Assembly (NCBI RefSeq): GCF_030863805.1
Contig: NZ_CP132957.1
Span: forward strand, 310,001 to 374,000
Length of the DNA stretch: 64,000 nt
Reading direction: 5' to 3'
Origin: Kineothrix sp. MB12-C1
GTDB taxonomy: Bacteria; Bacillota; Clostridia; Lachnospirales; Lachnospiraceae
Shown: positions 37,678-45,517 of the stretch, one piece after another
Position numbering within the stretch: position 1 is the first letter of the stretch
How the letters are laid out: each line of letters starts with the position of its first letter
Program-made: the position numbers and the translations under genes
Notes under the pieces: model-generated
The model's input: only the letters and a program-made list of their open reading frames with translations
Databases searched by the model: none
What the model was told of the DNA's origin: nothing

Positions 37678-38544
37678 TTATAATTCCAGAGCTTCATTAA
37701 TCGCATCACAAATCACATGGCTAATCTGTTTAATTTGATAATCCACATCCTTACTCGTTACATACATATTGTTTAATTCCGCCAGGTTAATATCCATTTC
37801 TCCCGACACCGCATCATTTACGATCGTTGCCGCATCCACTACTGTCGGTACACCGATAGCGACAACCGGAACTTCAAGACTTTCCTCTGTAATGGCATTT
37901 CTATGGTTACCTACACCGGAACCCGGATGGATGCCGGTATTCGTCACCTGTATCGTCCGATTCAGCCGCTTCGTAGAACGGGCTGCAAGAGCATCCACAA
38001 CAAGGATCACATCAGGCTTTGTCTGTTCCACAACTCCCTTAATGATCTCTGCACTCTCCATACCTGTTTTCGCCATTACTCCCGGCACGATACTACTCAC
38101 CATATTCATCCGGTCCTTGCTGTACGCCGCTTTGCCATATTCCTTTACCACATGTCTTGTGATAAATAAATTGTCCGCCACATTCGGTCCAAGAGCATCC
38201 GCCGTTACATCCCTATTGCCCAGACCTACTATTAGAACTGATTTTTCTTCTTCTGACTCAGGAATAATATTCTTTAATTCCTTTGCCAGAGCAGACGAAA
38301 TCTCCTGATGATAATTCTCATCCGGTTCTACCATTCTCGGCGCCTCCAAAGTCGTATAGATGCCAATTGGTTTGCCCATTGCTTTCGCTCCATTTTTTGT
38401 CTCGATAACAACCCTGGTGACTCTTATCTCATTTTTCTCGTCATAGCTTTCTTCCACACTGACGCCTCTGATTTCCCCGTCCGCTTCTCCGATACTCTCT
38501 CTGGCCTCCAGGGCCAAGTCTGTCCTTACCTGAAAACAACCCAT
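37678..38544 (-). CDS. gpr: GPR, germination protease
   Basis: A 288-residue peptidase of family A25, which degrades small acid-soluble spore proteins during germination. The propeptide region VRTDLALEARE near the start and VLIVGLGNRDVTADALGPNV, VVDALAARSTKRLNRTIQV (in the middle) and NTGIHPGSGVGNHR are all present. It is next to spoIIP, the usual pair. Divergent from rpsT, as in many Clostridia. Confidence 0.96.
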   Translation of the reverse strand: MGCFQVRTDLALEARESIGEADGEIRGVSVEESYDEKNEIRVTRVVIETKNGAKAMGKPIGIYTTLEAPRMVEPDENYHQEISSALAKELKNIIPESEEEKSVLIVGLGNRDVTADALGPNVADNLFITRHVVKEYGKAAYSKDRMNMVSSIVPGVMAKTGMESAEIIKGVVEQTKPDVILVVDALAARSTKRLNRTIQVTNTGIHPGSGVGNHRNAITEESLEVPVVAIGVPTVVDAATIVNDAVSGEMDINLAELNNMYVTSKDVDYQIKQISHVICDAINEALEL

Positions 38545-38651
38545 CTCTCCGCTCCCAAATCCTTTTCTTTGTTTAATTTATGCAATCCTTACCTTTTGCT
38601 GCAAAAAACTTCTCTGACTTGTATTTTTTGCAAAAATAGATGAATTATGTA

Positions 38652-38680
38652 TTGACATCTGCAAAGTCTTATTTTACAAT
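38652..38680 (+). promoter_or_regulatory. rpsT promoter
   Basis: A near-consensus sigma-A promoter: TTGACA (38652-38657), 17-base spacer, TACAAT (38675-38680). Predicted start near 38687. Confidence 0.85.
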
Positions 38681-38691
38681 GATATTCGTGT

Positions 38692-38728
38692 ATTTCATTA
38701 AAACGTCCGTGTCCGGATTTAATGAAAT
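38692..38728 (+). promoter_or_regulatory. rpsT leader hairpin
   Basis: ATTTCATTAAA (38692-38702) pairs perfectly with TTTAATGAAAT (38718-38728), and a smaller TCCG...CGGA stem lies inside. The structure starts about five bases from the predicted transcript start and ends 45 bases before the rpsT start codon. A role in S20 feedback regulation or mRNA stability is inference. Confidence 0.5.
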
Positions 38729-38773
38729 CTCATACAAAATTGACTGATTGAGAATAAATAGGAGGTGTAAGTC

Positions 38774-39037
38774 TTGGCTAACATCAAATCTGCAAAAAAA
38801 AGAATTTTAGTGAACAACGCAAAAGCTGATAGAAACAAAGCGATTAAGTCCGGCGTTAAAACAGCTATGAAGAAAGTAACTGTTGCAATTGAAGCAAACG
38901 ACAAAGAAGCTGCTTCTGCTGCATTATTAGCTGCTACTTCTGCAATTGACAAAGCTTCTACGAAGGGCGTATATCACAAGAATACCGCTTCTAGAAAAGT
39001 TTCCCGTCTGGCTGCTGCTGTTAATAAGATGGCTTAA
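38774..39037 (+). CDS. rpsT: 30S ribosomal protein S20
   Basis: An 87-residue basic protein with the S20 start ANIKSAKKRILVNNAKADRN and the C-terminal ASRKVSRLAAAVNKMA. It binds 16S rRNA early in 30S assembly. It starts with TTG at 38774 after AGGAGGTG; a non-ATG start is also known for rpsT in Escherichia coli. It has its own promoter, leader hairpin and terminator, so it is a single-gene unit and the only plus-strand gene between the left edge and 50 kb. Confidence 0.97.
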   Translation: MANIKSAKKRILVNNAKADRNKAIKSGVKTAMKKVTVAIEANDKEAASAALLAATSAIDKASTKGVYHKNTASRKVSRLAAAVNKMA

Positions 39038-39089
39038 TTTTTCGATATAGACGAAATGATAAGAATTTGCCTATATTAGGCAAACCAAA

Positions 39090-39124
39090 AACAACCCATA
39101 CCGTCATGTGGGTTGTTTTTTTAT
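39090..39124 (+). terminator. rpsT terminator
   Basis: AACAACCCA (39090-39098) and TGGGTTGTT (39109-39117) form a nine-base-pair stem followed by a T-rich run. A smaller hairpin TTGCCTA/TAGGCAA lies just upstream (39067-39083). Confidence 0.88.
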
Positions 39125-39125
39125 T

Positions 39126-39306
39126 TAATAGGAAAGTGCTCCTATTAAAGAACCAATTGATGCGCAGCTACGCGCGCGGAACAAAAGCTGTGCTGCCAAA
39201 GGTTTAAATCGCGAGAGTGGGCAAAGCACACTTTTGTTCTTCTATAGGAACGACCTTGTTACATGTAACAGTTCAGCCATCAACACCGCGCCGTAGGCTG
39301 AATAGT
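39126..39306. repeat. Non-coding mosaic of inverted repeats
   Basis: Three successive hairpins without a gene: TAATAGGA/TCCTATTA (39126-39133 and 39140-39147); GAACAAAAGCTGTGCT with AGCACACTTTTGTTC (39179-39194 and 39225-39239, one mismatch/bulge); and GTAACAGTTCAGCC with GGCTGAATAGTAAC (around 39265-39306), which shares the TAACAGTTCAG core with the dispersed repeats. Possibly a degraded miniature mobile element. Confidence 0.5.
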
Positions 39307-39308
39307 AA

Positions 39309-40187
39309 CTAGCGGCTTCGTCCGCCTCCGCCGTGGCTTCCACCACCGCCATAGCTTCTACCGCCTCCGCCTCCACTGCCCCTCGAACCTCCTGAGTCAT
39401 TTCTGGGAATATGTCTTTTTGTCACGACTTTATTCACGAGAATATCTTCTTTTCTTCTCATCTTCGGCCTGCCGTCATTTACATAGGTGGTCGGCACTGT
39501 CGTCCTGCTGCCTTTTTTCGAACTCCAATGCAGTGCTATGAAAATAAGGGCAGAAACTCCTGCTATCAAAAGAGGAACCCAAAAAGGTATCGCCCCTGCC
39601 AAATCTCCTCGTCCTGTCATCTCCTGATAAAATTCATTTATGTATGCTTCATAGGCCCTGTAAGGGTTATATTCCACATAATTATATACCCCATCGAGAA
39701 CACGATCGACAAGTTCATTTCCATGTTCTTCCTTCACTCTGCCTGTAGTACAAAGCCAGGTATAGATTCTGCCATCATCCTCACGATACCAATTATCCAA
39801 TAGAAGAACACCATCACCGATAGGTTTATTGTATCCGAATTTATTATCATCATAAAACTGTTCCGCATAAATCCGCACAAATTCCGAATAAGGAACGTTC
39901 CCTTCCTTTTGTGTTGCGTATTCCTTCAACGATTCGTTCAGAGTAACAAGTATAATATCACAACCTGTTTGCTTTTCTCTTTTCGCAATGAGCTTGCGCA
40001 GATTGTCTTCTTCCTCATCCAGCAAAACATCGCCATAATCAAATACTCTCTCTGTCGTAAGACTTTCCGTATTAGAACGTTCTCCATAACTATGCATTCC
40101 ACGGGTAAGTGCTATCCCTCCGTACACAAGTCCAAGAATTGCAGTTATGATAAATATCCATTTAAAGTAGTGAATATATTGCTTCAT
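39309..40187 (-). CDS. TPM-domain membrane protein
   Basis: A 292-residue protein with an N-terminal membrane helix (about 10-30), a TPM (TLP18.3/Psb32/MOLO-1) domain starting near VFDYGDVLLDEEEDNLRKLI and including CDIILVTLNESL, a second membrane helix (about 205-222) and a Gly/Ser-rich tail (GGGGGRSYGGGGSHGGGG). TPM proteins sit at the membrane; some have phosphatase activity, but the role here is unknown. It starts three bases after the stop of the zinc-ribbon gene, with GGAGGTGA upstream, so the two are probably coupled and act together. Confidence 0.82.
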   Translation of the reverse strand: MKQYIHYFKWIFIITAILGLVYGGIALTRGMHSYGERSNTESLTTERVFDYGDVLLDEEEDNLRKLIAKREKQTGCDIILVTLNESLKEYATQKEGNVPYSEFVRIYAEQFYDDNKFGYNKPIGDGVLLLDNWYREDDGRIYTWLCTTGRVKEEHGNELVDRVLDGVYNYVEYNPYRAYEAYINEFYQEMTGRGDLAGAIPFWVPLLIAGVSALIFIALHWSSKKGSRTTVPTTYVNDGRPKMRRKEDILVNKVVTKRHIPRNDSGGSRGSGGGGGRSYGGGGSHGGGGRSR

Positions 40188-40190
40188 CGC

Positions 40191-41174
40191 CTATATCACC
40201 TCCAAGATTCCAATAAGAAAGACTAACATCATCCACACAACTGCGAATACAGTAACACCATAAGATAATACTTTCTTCTTAGATACAGGTGTTGAACCGG
40301 TAATTTTACCCGTTTGTCCATTCACATGAAAATAATAATCTTTCTCCTGGTAGCGGTAAAGATAACGCCAGACCGGAAGCAACGCATAATTTGCCATATG
40401 TTTTTCCATGGATATATTCTGTCTCTCAGGTACTACCGATGTATAACCCGTAACGGTCTCATGCAGTAAAGACTCCAAATCCCGTTTTACCTTTTCTTTA
40501 GCCCTGCCTTCCAAAGCCTCCTCTCCTTCCGAATAAATCTCCCCGAAGAAGCCTGACATATATTTTTCTTCAAAACCTTCCAGTAACTTATGGTCATAAG
40601 GTTCCATTAAGTCCATCACATCATTTGGCATGACAACCGAAGCATCCACCGGCACCTTCTCGAACTCAGCATCCATATCCCGTTCGATGCGATAGTAGGA
40701 AGTCTCTGTATATTCCGTATCTCCCGTTCTCCATACACGGACTTTCGTTCCCTTTCCCGTATATTTATAATTCGATGCGTAATCATACATCCAAAAAGGT
40801 ACATAGATTCCTTTCATCTCTTTTAAGGTAGCCTCGGACAAGAAACTACCCGGCGTAAAGACTCTCTTCCTGAACTCATTTCGCAACAGCTCTACCGCAC
40901 CTTTTTTGTCAATCTTAAACGGAAGCATGAGATTCGGCCGATACTCTCCGCTCACTCTATGATCCAATATAATATAGCTTTCGCAATATTCACATTGGCA
41001 AGTGGAATCGTACTCACCTATCGTAAGAGGAGCCCCACAGTTTACACATTCCGTCTGCACCTCTTTATTTTCCTGCTCTTCACTATCCAAACCATCGCAG
41101 TGAGGACAATACATCCTCCCCACCCCTGGAGCGAACACAGCATTACCTCCACAATTCTTACACCGAAATAACAT
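40191..41174 (-). CDS. Double zinc-ribbon membrane-anchored protein
   Basis: A 327-residue protein with two N-terminal zinc ribbons (CKNCGG...CPHCDG at residues about 5-27; CVNCGAPL...CEYCES at about 43-64), a middle region rich in aromatic residues (IYVPFWMYDYASNYKYTG), and one C-terminal membrane helix. The pattern of a ribbon followed by 'P(F/L)K' and 'YVPFW' repeats is seen in a conserved family of unknown function. It is paired with the TPM protein downstream. The start ATG has GGGGGAG upstream. Confidence 0.75.
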   Translation of the reverse strand: MLFRCKNCGGNAVFAPGVGRMYCPHCDGLDSEEQENKEVQTECVNCGAPLTIGEYDSTCQCEYCESYIILDHRVSGEYRPNLMLPFKIDKKGAVELLRNEFRKRVFTPGSFLSEATLKEMKGIYVPFWMYDYASNYKYTGKGTKVRVWRTGDTEYTETSYYRIERDMDAEFEKVPVDASVVMPNDVMDLMEPYDHKLLEGFEEKYMSGFFGEIYSEGEEALEGRAKEKVKRDLESLLHETVTGYTSVVPERQNISMEKHMANYALLPVWRYLYRYQEKDYYFHVNGQTGKITGSTPVSKKKVLSYGVTVFAVVWMMLVFLIGILEVI

Positions 41175-41209
41175 TTTCTCCCCCTATCTTCCCTGCTTGC
41201 TTTAATATG

Positions 41210-41245
41210 TAATAGTTCAGTATTTTCACTTTAGCCGAACTGTTA
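41210..41245. repeat. Short hairpin related to the dispersed repeats
   Basis: TAATAGTTC (41210-41218) pairs with GAACTGTTA (41237-41245), one G-U pair. It lies between the diguanylate cyclase and the zinc-ribbon gene and could also weakly terminate the former. Confidence 0.45.
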
Positions 41246-41248
41246 TCT

Positions 41249-42334
41249 TTAATATACTATCTTGTTTCTTCCTGAGTGCTTACCGTGATATAGCTTCTCA
41301 TCTATATCACAAATGGTAACATCGATCCCTTTTTTAAAGTCGAATTCACCCAAACCGAAGGTCATCGTTACCTTTATGGACTCGCCCCGATAGTTGATCT
41401 CCATCATCTGTATCTTTCTGCGAAGCTCATCCAGAATAATCATTGCATCATCACCGTTTATGTTATCAAAAACGAAGAGGAATTCCTCACCGCCCCAGCG
41501 GCTGCTTTTCCCTTTCATCCCAATGCACTTCTCAAATAGATCCGCCAGATGCTGTAGTACAACGTCACCGCACTCGTGGCCATATGTATCATTTACCCGC
41601 TTAAAGAAATCAATATCCGCAAGAGCCAGAGAGAGACTCTGCAGCTTTCCATCCCTGCACTCTTTTTCTTTTTGCTCCAAATACTCCCTGATACTGCGCC
41701 TGTTCAAAAGTCCGGTCAACGGATCCAGCGCTGCCAATCCATGAAGTTTTTCATTATATATAACGAGCTTCTTCTCCATTTCCTGCGAATTCTCTGTAAA
41801 CACTGCCATAATTGTTGTAATGCTGATGAATACAAAGAGTGTGTTTATAACTTGAAAAGTAATCTGCATGTTCTTCGACATAATGAAAACAGGATCATAC
41901 GTCATCGTATAGACATTTAAAGCAAGCCGGAAAACGCATAATGCAGCTCCTACGAGTAACTTCCAACTAAATTTACTATAACTGGTCGTGAAATTCAAAA
42001 CCAGAAGAACAAATATAAAATGCTGTACACCGCAATCCCATCCAAAATCTCTGATAAAAAGGATAATCCATCCTCCTGTCAGAATATGTACGAAGATAAT
42101 TGACTTTCTGGTACAGTTCATGTAGGTCGTATAAAAAGATACCCCATAGGCACATAACAAGGATATACATACAACAAAAAGGTTCGCACCCCCTGTGATA
42201 AAAAATGCACATAGAAGAACCAAAAAGTAAATGCACATAATAATAGCATTCATCCTCAGTATGACAGCCGCCTTCTTTGTCTCATTCTCACTCTTTACAT
42301 CCTGCAATATCACTTTCGTTAACTTACGAATCAT
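41249..42334 (-). CDS. Membrane-bound diguanylate cyclase (GGDEF)
   Basis: A 361-residue protein with about five or six membrane segments in the first 190 residues and a C-terminal GGDEF domain. The active-site loop is RWGGEEF, and the LDPLTGLLNRRS and DIDFFKRVNDTYGHECGD motifs are intact, so it should make c-di-GMP from two GTP. I do not see the RxxD inhibitory site five residues before GGEEF. A good promoter lies just upstream. It may feed the flagellar brake protein that probably follows flhG. Confidence 0.9.
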   Translation of the reverse strand: MIRKLTKVILQDVKSENETKKAAVILRMNAIIMCIYFLVLLCAFFITGGANLFVVCISLLCAYGVSFYTTYMNCTRKSIIFVHILTGGWIILFIRDFGWDCGVQHFIFVLLVLNFTTSYSKFSWKLLVGAALCVFRLALNVYTMTYDPVFIMSKNMQITFQVINTLFVFISITTIMAVFTENSQEMEKKLVIYNEKLHGLAALDPLTGLLNRRSIREYLEQKEKECRDGKLQSLSLALADIDFFKRVNDTYGHECGDVVLQHLADLFEKCIGMKGKSSRWGGEEFLFVFDNINGDDAMIILDELRRKIQMMEINYRGESIKVTMTFGLGEFDFKKGIDVTICDIDEKLYHGKHSGRNKIVY

Positions 42335-42388
42335 CCCTGCCCTCCGGTTCCCTCACCCTGCACTTGCATGATCCCCTTATATAACGAT

Positions 42389-42417
42389 ATTATAACTTAA
42401 TTCTTACCTTTTATCAA
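42389..42417 (-). promoter_or_regulatory. Promoter of the diguanylate cyclase gene
   Basis: On the minus strand TTGATA (42412-42417), 17 bases, TATAAT (42389-42394); about 50 bases upstream of the start codon. Confidence 0.75.
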
Positions 42418-42426
42418 ACTTTTTTA

Positions 42427-42496
42427 TAACAGTTCAGCCCCCTCACTGTTACATGTGAAAATCCATTAAAGTCATCTTCGATAAAGGGATTTTCAC
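42427..42496. repeat. Dispersed hairpin repeat copy
   Basis: TAACAGT (42427-42433) pairs with ACTGTTA (42445-42451), then GTGAAAATCC (42455-42464) with GGATTTTCAC (42487-42496). The first stem differs from the copy at 32983 by a compensatory pair (TAACTGT/ACAGTTA there), supporting a conserved RNA or DNA structure. The inner UUCG hairpin is degenerate. Confidence 0.65.
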
Positions 42497-42738
42497 TTAT
42501 CTTTTCACTGACTTGACGTAAAATAATTCCTCCCGATAAAGAAAAAGCATCCATGGAACAAGTCAGAATCAATTACCGTCCCACAGATGCAATATGTCAC
42601 TTTTATTACTTCAATTATATGCTATGCAGTATCTACGCTTTGGTGCGCAAAAGAATGGAAAAACTTTGGTACTATTCAGCATATCTGTGCATTTACTGCG
42701 TTGACTGTAAGGATGTATGGAATTAGGAAGTAAAAATT

Positions 42739-42787
42739 CCATCACCGAAGGTAATTTTAATGGATGTTCACATGTAGCTGTGAGGGC
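42739..42787. repeat. Dispersed hairpin repeat copy, inverted
   Basis: The reverse complement of this stretch reads CCTCAC, then AGCTACATGTGAAC, then ATCCATTAAAATTACC and TTCGGTGATGG, closely matching the copy at 32983-33050. It overlaps the last codons of the gene at 42768-43610. Confidence 0.6.
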
Positions 42788-43610
42788 ACAAAGCTGCTGC
42801 AAGTTCTGCTGTGAAATCAGGGATATCTTGAGATAGGTAGTCCTTCACCTCTTGCAAAAATAACCGATCATCTTCTCTTTCCCCATATTCCTCCTGAATA
42901 AATATATGAAAAAGAAATCTTATCTCTTCTTCCAACGCTTTTTTATTCTTCCATCTTATTTCTACTTTTTGATTCCTGTATTCCTCATGGGACTCTAGCA
43001 TACGCTTAATCACACTCCTTAGAACGATGGATGGGAGATTAATCAATAATTCCTCGTATTCTCTATGATATTCGCGCAGCACTTCCAAAACATAAGCTTT
43101 TGAAAAAGTCTTCAGGAAACGCTGCTCCGTAGCGATACAAGAAAGATATTTGTAAATTAAATCAATCCCGGATTTCTCTTTTTGTTTTCTCGCATCCAAT
43201 AAGGGATAATCCAGAGTTAAAATATGATCCTGCGGGAAAAATCTTGCGTCATAATGAATAAAAAATTCCGGCATTCCTTGGCTTACCGTATCGAAAAGAG
43301 CTCGATTCCCATAAGAATCGAAATCCTCTATCAAGATATCGTACAGTTCTTTTGTCTTCTTCACTTTCTGCAAAACGGCCTGATATCCTGCTTCGTATGC
43401 TTCTATCGCGCTTACCCTATCTTTTTTAACCACAGATACCTCATCCACTCCTAGTTCATCTCCCGCCATTTCACGCTCTTTGATACAATATAAAACGGCC
43501 CCCATTAACTGTTCGGCAGTTTCATACGTAATGGAGGTACTGGCTTTACTCGTGTATTTGTCCGTTAACTTCTTGACAACAGGCAGCAATTCTTCCATTT
43601 TATAGTCCAT
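42768..43610 (-). CDS. Conserved hypothetical protein (DUF6179-like)
   Basis: A 280-residue helical, charged protein beginning MDYKMEELLPVVKKLTDKYT. GGAGGAAACT before ATG 43610 supports this start, although the frame is open to 43781. I associate it with a family annotated as DUF6179 in Lachnospiraceae, always next to a partner like the gene upstream; the function is unknown. The final residues (around CPHSYM) are encoded by the inverted dispersed repeat, so the natural C-terminus may have been altered. Confidence 0.72.
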   Translation of the reverse strand: MDYKMEELLPVVKKLTDKYTSKASTSITYETAEQLMGAVLYCIKEREMAGDELGVDEVSVVKKDRVSAIEAYEAGYQAVLQKVKKTKELYDILIEDFDSYGNRALFDTVSQGMPEFFIHYDARFFPQDHILTLDYPLLDARKQKEKSGIDLIYKYLSCIATEQRFLKTFSKAYVLEVLREYHREYEELLINLPSIVLRSVIKRMLESHEEYRNQKVEIRWKNKKALEEEIRFLFHIFIQEEYGEREDDRLFLQEVKDYLSQDIPDFTAELAAALCPHSYM

Positions 43611-43623
43611 AGTTTCCTCCTTA

Positions 43624-44163
43624 TCAGCACAATTCATCATATAAGACTTCGAGATACAAATCCCTGTCCCATCTTTTTTCTTCCGAGAACTTACTCGCTT
43701 CCCCTTTCCCTCCACTTTTCTCGTATCCACGGTAACCCGCACGAACTGCTCTGGCGAATCGTTCCAGACAAGTCTCCTCAAGATACTCTACAGAGCCGAA
43801 GCAAATCCCTTCATATAACTCCTTCATTACCATAATCAGTTCATCATCCGTTAGGTTATCCTGTGCTTCATTTTTATATAAGTAAAAAATATCCTGCAAC
43901 TGTGTCAATGTTTGCACATAGTTATTCTGATCGATATACACAGAATCACAGAAAGCATCGATTAATTCAGTTATTATTCCTTCCCCAAATTCTACCCGGC
44001 GCTGAGTCTTTAAGCTTTCCTGCCTCGACTGTACCAGCATCTGTGCCTCCTCCTTTGTTAACGAAAGTCCATATTTTTCCGTCCTTGCATTGCATGAAAG
44101 TACTGTTTCCAATTGCTGCTTATTTCCAGCCATTACCAGCAATTCATATATATTATCTTTCAT
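43624..44163 (-). CDS. Conserved hypothetical protein (DUF6323-like)
   Basis: A 179-residue helical protein starting MKDNIYELLVMAGNKQQLE, with GLSLTKEEAQMLVQSRQESL in the middle. It matches what I recall as DUF6323, found beside the DUF6179-like gene. The two are 13 bases apart and are probably co-transcribed and partners. A TTG at 44187 is an alternative start; the ribosome binding site (AAAGGG) is weak for either. Function unknown. Confidence 0.7.
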   Translation of the reverse strand: MKDNIYELLVMAGNKQQLETVLSCNARTEKYGLSLTKEEAQMLVQSRQESLKTQRRVEFGEGIITELIDAFCDSVYIDQNNYVQTLTQLQDIFYLYKNEAQDNLTDDELIMVMKELYEGICFGSVEYLEETCLERFARAVRAGYRGYEKSGGKGEASKFSEEKRWDRDLYLEVLYDELC

Positions 44164-44307
44164 ATTGAATAACCGCCCTTTCCCCAAAGTTTACTAAAAC
44201 CATCAAGGTAACCTGACAGTCTTGGTAATTATTCATTTTATACCAAATAAATAACATTACAAGAATTGAAAAAATATGAATTTTGTGGTATTATAATAAT
44301 AGAAAAA

Positions 44308-44336
44308 GAGACGATAGCATTTTTGCTTTTCGTCTC
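44308..44336 (-). terminator. Terminator after the cupin gene (bidirectional)
   Basis: GAGACGA and TCGTCTC form a seven-base-pair stem, with TTTTTC on the minus-strand side and CTTTTT on the plus-strand side. It lies about 50 bases after the cupin stop. Confidence 0.75.
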
Positions 44337-44383
44337 CTTTTTATTGTTCTTAACGTCCTATTTATACTTTCGTTCCAAAGAAT

Positions 44384-44809
44384 TCAATATTCTTCCGTAT
44401 CATCCTCTTTCGTCCGATGTACCGTTCCCCGCAGATGAGCAGGGGGTGCATAAGTAGACGAAACCTGAAGAGGTACCATACCCATATTAATTATATTATG
44501 CCAAACTCCGGCCGGCACAAAGACGGTATCTCCTTTACATAGATGCTGCTGGAAATCCAACTCATCCTTCGTATTCCCTATACGAACCAATCCCCGACCT
44601 TCCTCGATACGTATCATTTGATCCGTATCCGGATGCCTTTCTAAGCCAATCTCTCCGCGAACCGGAATAGACATCAACGTCGTCTGTAAGTATCGCCCTG
44701 TCCACAATGTCCTTCGGAAGTTCTCGTTTTTCCTGGCATCTTCTCCGATATTAGCCACAAAGGGATATGGTCCATAATCAGCAGTACCTGTCGCATGATA
44801 ATAAAACAT
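44384..44809 (-). CDS. Small cupin-domain protein
   Basis: A 141-residue single-domain cupin. Motif 1 is GLERHPDTDQMIRIEEGRG and motif 2 is GDTVFVPAGVWHNIIN; His, His/Asp, Glu and the second His can form a metal site. Related small cupins are sugar-binding or oxygenase-like proteins, and the specific role cannot be told. The frame is open to a TTG at 44848, but AAAGGAG six bases before ATG 44809 decides the start. It has its own terminator. Confidence 0.85.
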   Translation of the reverse strand: MFYYHATGTADYGPYPFVANIGEDARKNENFRRTLWTGRYLQTTLMSIPVRGEIGLERHPDTDQMIRIEEGRGLVRIGNTKDELDFQQHLCKGDTVFVPAGVWHNIINMGMVPLQVSSTYAPPAHLRGTVHRTKEDDTEEY

Positions 44810-44882
44810 TAGAGACTCCTTTCCCCATTCTCTTATCATCATATGCAAATACCATATCTATGGAACAAGAAGCTATTTTGTT

Positions 44883-45437
44883 TTACAGCAGTTGCGCTAT
44901 TCTATCTTCTACATATCCCATATCTTCTGTTGGTTCAAAGCGTTCTACTACATGCCCTTCTCTATTAATCAGAAACTTTGTGAAATTCCATTTAATATCC
45001 GGTTCATTTTTGTAATTAGGATTGCTTTTTTCCAAAACATCTTCCAATATAGGAGTCATATTGCTCTCCGGACTAAAACCTTCAAAGCCTTTCTCTTCCA
45101 CCAAATATCGATAAAGCGGTATCGCATGCTCTCCGTTCACATTAATCTTTGTAAAGCGAGGGAAGGTAATTCCATAATGAGCGTCACAGAAGGCAGCAAT
45201 CTCTTCATTGCTTCCGGGTGCCTGATTACCGAACTGATTACATGGGAAATCCAAAATTTCAAGTCCCTCTCCCTGATACTTCTCGTATAAGTCCTGTAAA
45301 ATATCATATTGAGGAGTAAATCCACACTGTGTTGCAGTATTCACAATCAGAAGGATCTTCCCTTCATATTCGCTCAGGGAAACTTCATCTCCCTTTATAT
45401 CCTCTACCATAAAATCATAAACCTTTTTTTCTGCCAT
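44883..45437 (-). CDS. Glutathione-peroxidase-family peroxidase
   Basis: A 184-residue thioredoxin-fold peroxidase (BsaA/GPx family). The peroxidatic Cys38 is in NTATQCGFTPQY; the conserved Gln is in LDFPCNQFGNQAPGS and the Trp in DIKWNFTKF. Cys instead of selenocysteine suggests thioredoxin as reductant. It reduces hydroperoxides. GAAGGGAGAAG precedes the ATG. A strong promoter and a palindrome lie upstream, suggesting it is a separately regulated oxidative-stress gene. Confidence 0.93.
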   Translation of the reverse strand: MAEKKVYDFMVEDIKGDEVSLSEYEGKILLIVNTATQCGFTPQYDILQDLYEKYQGEGLEILDFPCNQFGNQAPGSNEEIAAFCDAHYGITFPRFTKINVNGEHAIPLYRYLVEEKGFEGFSPESNMTPILEDVLEKSNPNYKNEPDIKWNFTKFLINREGHVVERFEPTEDMGYVEDRIAQLL

Positions 45438-45517
45438 AATTTCTTCTCCCTTCCTAATTCTTTGTTTTCATGTTCTTCTAATATCTTTACTATCTATAAA
45501 TCACCATATTAATTGTT

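Larger units (their letters stand above)
42335..42767. other. 433-base intergenic stretch: promoter plus two repeat copies
   Basis: From right to left: the inverted repeat copy at 42739-42787, about 240 bases with no recognisable gene (a 63-codon minus-strand frame at 42611-42802 has no ribosome binding site), the direct repeat copy at 42427-42496, and the promoter of the diguanylate cyclase. The two repeat copies face each other, so the stretch could be a composite miniature element. Confidence 0.5.

Noticed and set aside
39340-39400. A possible tandem DNA repeat in the Gly-rich stretch of the TPM gene
   Set aside because: It is in-frame low-complexity Gly/Ser coding sequence, common in TPM-domain proteins, not an independent repeat element.
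42611-42802. A 63-codon minus-strand open frame between the diguanylate cyclase and the DUF6179-like gene
   Set aside because: It begins inside the 3' end of the neighbouring gene and the repeat, has no ribosome binding site and no recognisable motif.
44266-44336. A plus-strand TTGAAA-17-TATTAT promoter directly followed by a terminator, suggesting a small RNA
   Set aside because: The hairpin is well explained as the terminator of the cupin gene, and the predicted RNA would be only about 35-45 bases; AT-rich chance promoter is more likely.
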